From Xestospongia bergquistia (Eukaryota > Porifera > Demospongiae > Haplosclerida > Petrosiidae): 64,000 nucleotides of DNA. Location of the stretch: positions 4,801,677 through 4,865,676 of the forward strand of contig OZ014419.1 in NCBI GenBank assembly GCA_963965975.1, written 5' to 3'. Position numbers and translations under genes: made by a program. This document shows, piece after piece, positions 63,561 through 64,000 of the stretch; position 1 is the first letter of the stretch, and every line of letters starts with the position of its first letter. Under the pieces are notes generated by a model that had not been told where the DNA came from, ran no database searches, and saw only the letters and a list, made by a program, of their open reading frames with translations.

Positions 63561-63564
63561 TTAA
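63561..63564. repeat. TTAA target site duplication, right
   Basis: TTAA directly follows the terminal GGG, and the satellite resumes in register with CTTCACTCAATAG. Confidence 0.93.
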
Positions 63565-64000
63565 CTTCACTCAATAGTCTAAACCTTCTAAAGTCTTTAA
63601 TTTAAAGACTTTAGAGTGTTAAGGCAAACCAACTTACTAAACTCTTAATAACAGTTTATTTAGTTAGTCCCATAGAGTCCTTTACAATGAGCTGTTTACA
63701 TTAATAACTTCAATCAATGGTCTTAACATTCTAAAGTCTTTAATTTAAAGACTTTAGATAGTTAATGCAAACCAACTTACTAAACGGTTAATAACAGTTT
63801 ATTTAGTTAGTCCCATAGAGTCCTTTAGACTGAGCTGTTTACTTTATTAACTTCACTCAATAGTCTAAACCTTCTAAAGTCTTTAATTTAAAGACATTAG
63901 AGTGTTAATGCAAACCAACTTATTAAACAGTTAATAACTGTTTATTTAGTTAGTCCAATAGAGTCCTTTAGACTGAGCTGTTTACTTAATTAACTTCACT
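63561..64000. repeat. Same satellite array resumes (right block)
   Basis: The array restarts exactly at the right TTAA copy of the inserted element and continues in the same orientation and register. The 440 bases match 61901-62340 (offset 1660 = 1001 bp of satellite plus the 659-bp insertion including one TTAA). I see one difference, G at 61938 against T at 63598. About three monomers are visible and the array runs off the right edge. Nothing coding is seen. Confidence 0.97.

Noticed and set aside
1-64000. Identification with a named satellite of a particular animal from monomer length
   Set aside because: Several satellites have monomers near 140 bp; length alone does not identify a family and I could not run a search.

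Overview
The window is almost entirely one tandem satellite array. From base 1 to 62905, and again from 63561 to the right edge, an A+T-rich monomer of about 143 bp repeats head to tail in one orientation, roughly 440 times. I found no gene, RNA gene or CRISPR array. The only non-satellite DNA is a 655-bp element at 62906-63560. It lies between two TTAA copies, starts CCCTTTAC and ends GTAAAGGG, which fits a non-autonomous piggyBac-type DNA transposon (a MITE). The pattern suggests heterochromatin of a eukaryote (pericentromere, centromere or subtelomere), probably from a long-read assembly. The species cannot be named from the sequence.

The monomer has an internal plan. Numbered from the C of CTAAAG, it carries a 29-bp perfect dyad (14+1+14) at its start, a 21-bp dyad (10+1+10) at about 51-71, and an 8-bp inverted pair at 94-101 and 132-139. 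Monomers vary along a few linked sites, giving two common haplotypes.

Layout. (1) 1-19130: three copies of a higher-order repeat (HOR) whose full unit is 6722 bp, or 47 monomers. The copies are very similar but differ by gain or loss of whole monomers (1, 2, 5 or 6 at a time), and each carries an internal 5-monomer duplication. (2) 19131-20985: a shortened, more diverged relative of that HOR. (3) 21.0-29.3 kb: other monomer variants in nested local HORs (17-mer, 5-mer, 6-mer), with one out-of-register 110-bp deletion. (4) 29.35-34.88 kb: a 14-mer HOR between two duplicated flanks 4551 bp apart. (5) 35.37-39.35 kb: an 11-mer HOR, about 2.5 copies. (6) 41.05-46.2 kb: a 9-mer HOR and derivatives. 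(7) 45.65-63 kb: a mosaic of long-range duplications (about 6.72, 9.6 and 11.0 kb apart) plus local 4-mer and 6-mer duplications. (8) 61.9-64 kb: a 7-mer (1001-bp) repeat, one copy of which took the transposon while the neighbouring copy keeps the empty site.

The history is best read as repeated unequal exchange and segmental amplification in steps of 143 bp, with a strongly homogenised left part and an older-looking mosaic to the right. The piggyBac-type insertion is late: it post-dates the 7-mer duplication. Coordinates of HOR boundaries are hand-placed from diagnostic variants. They should be good to a few tens of bases where anchors are quoted and to about one monomer elsewhere.
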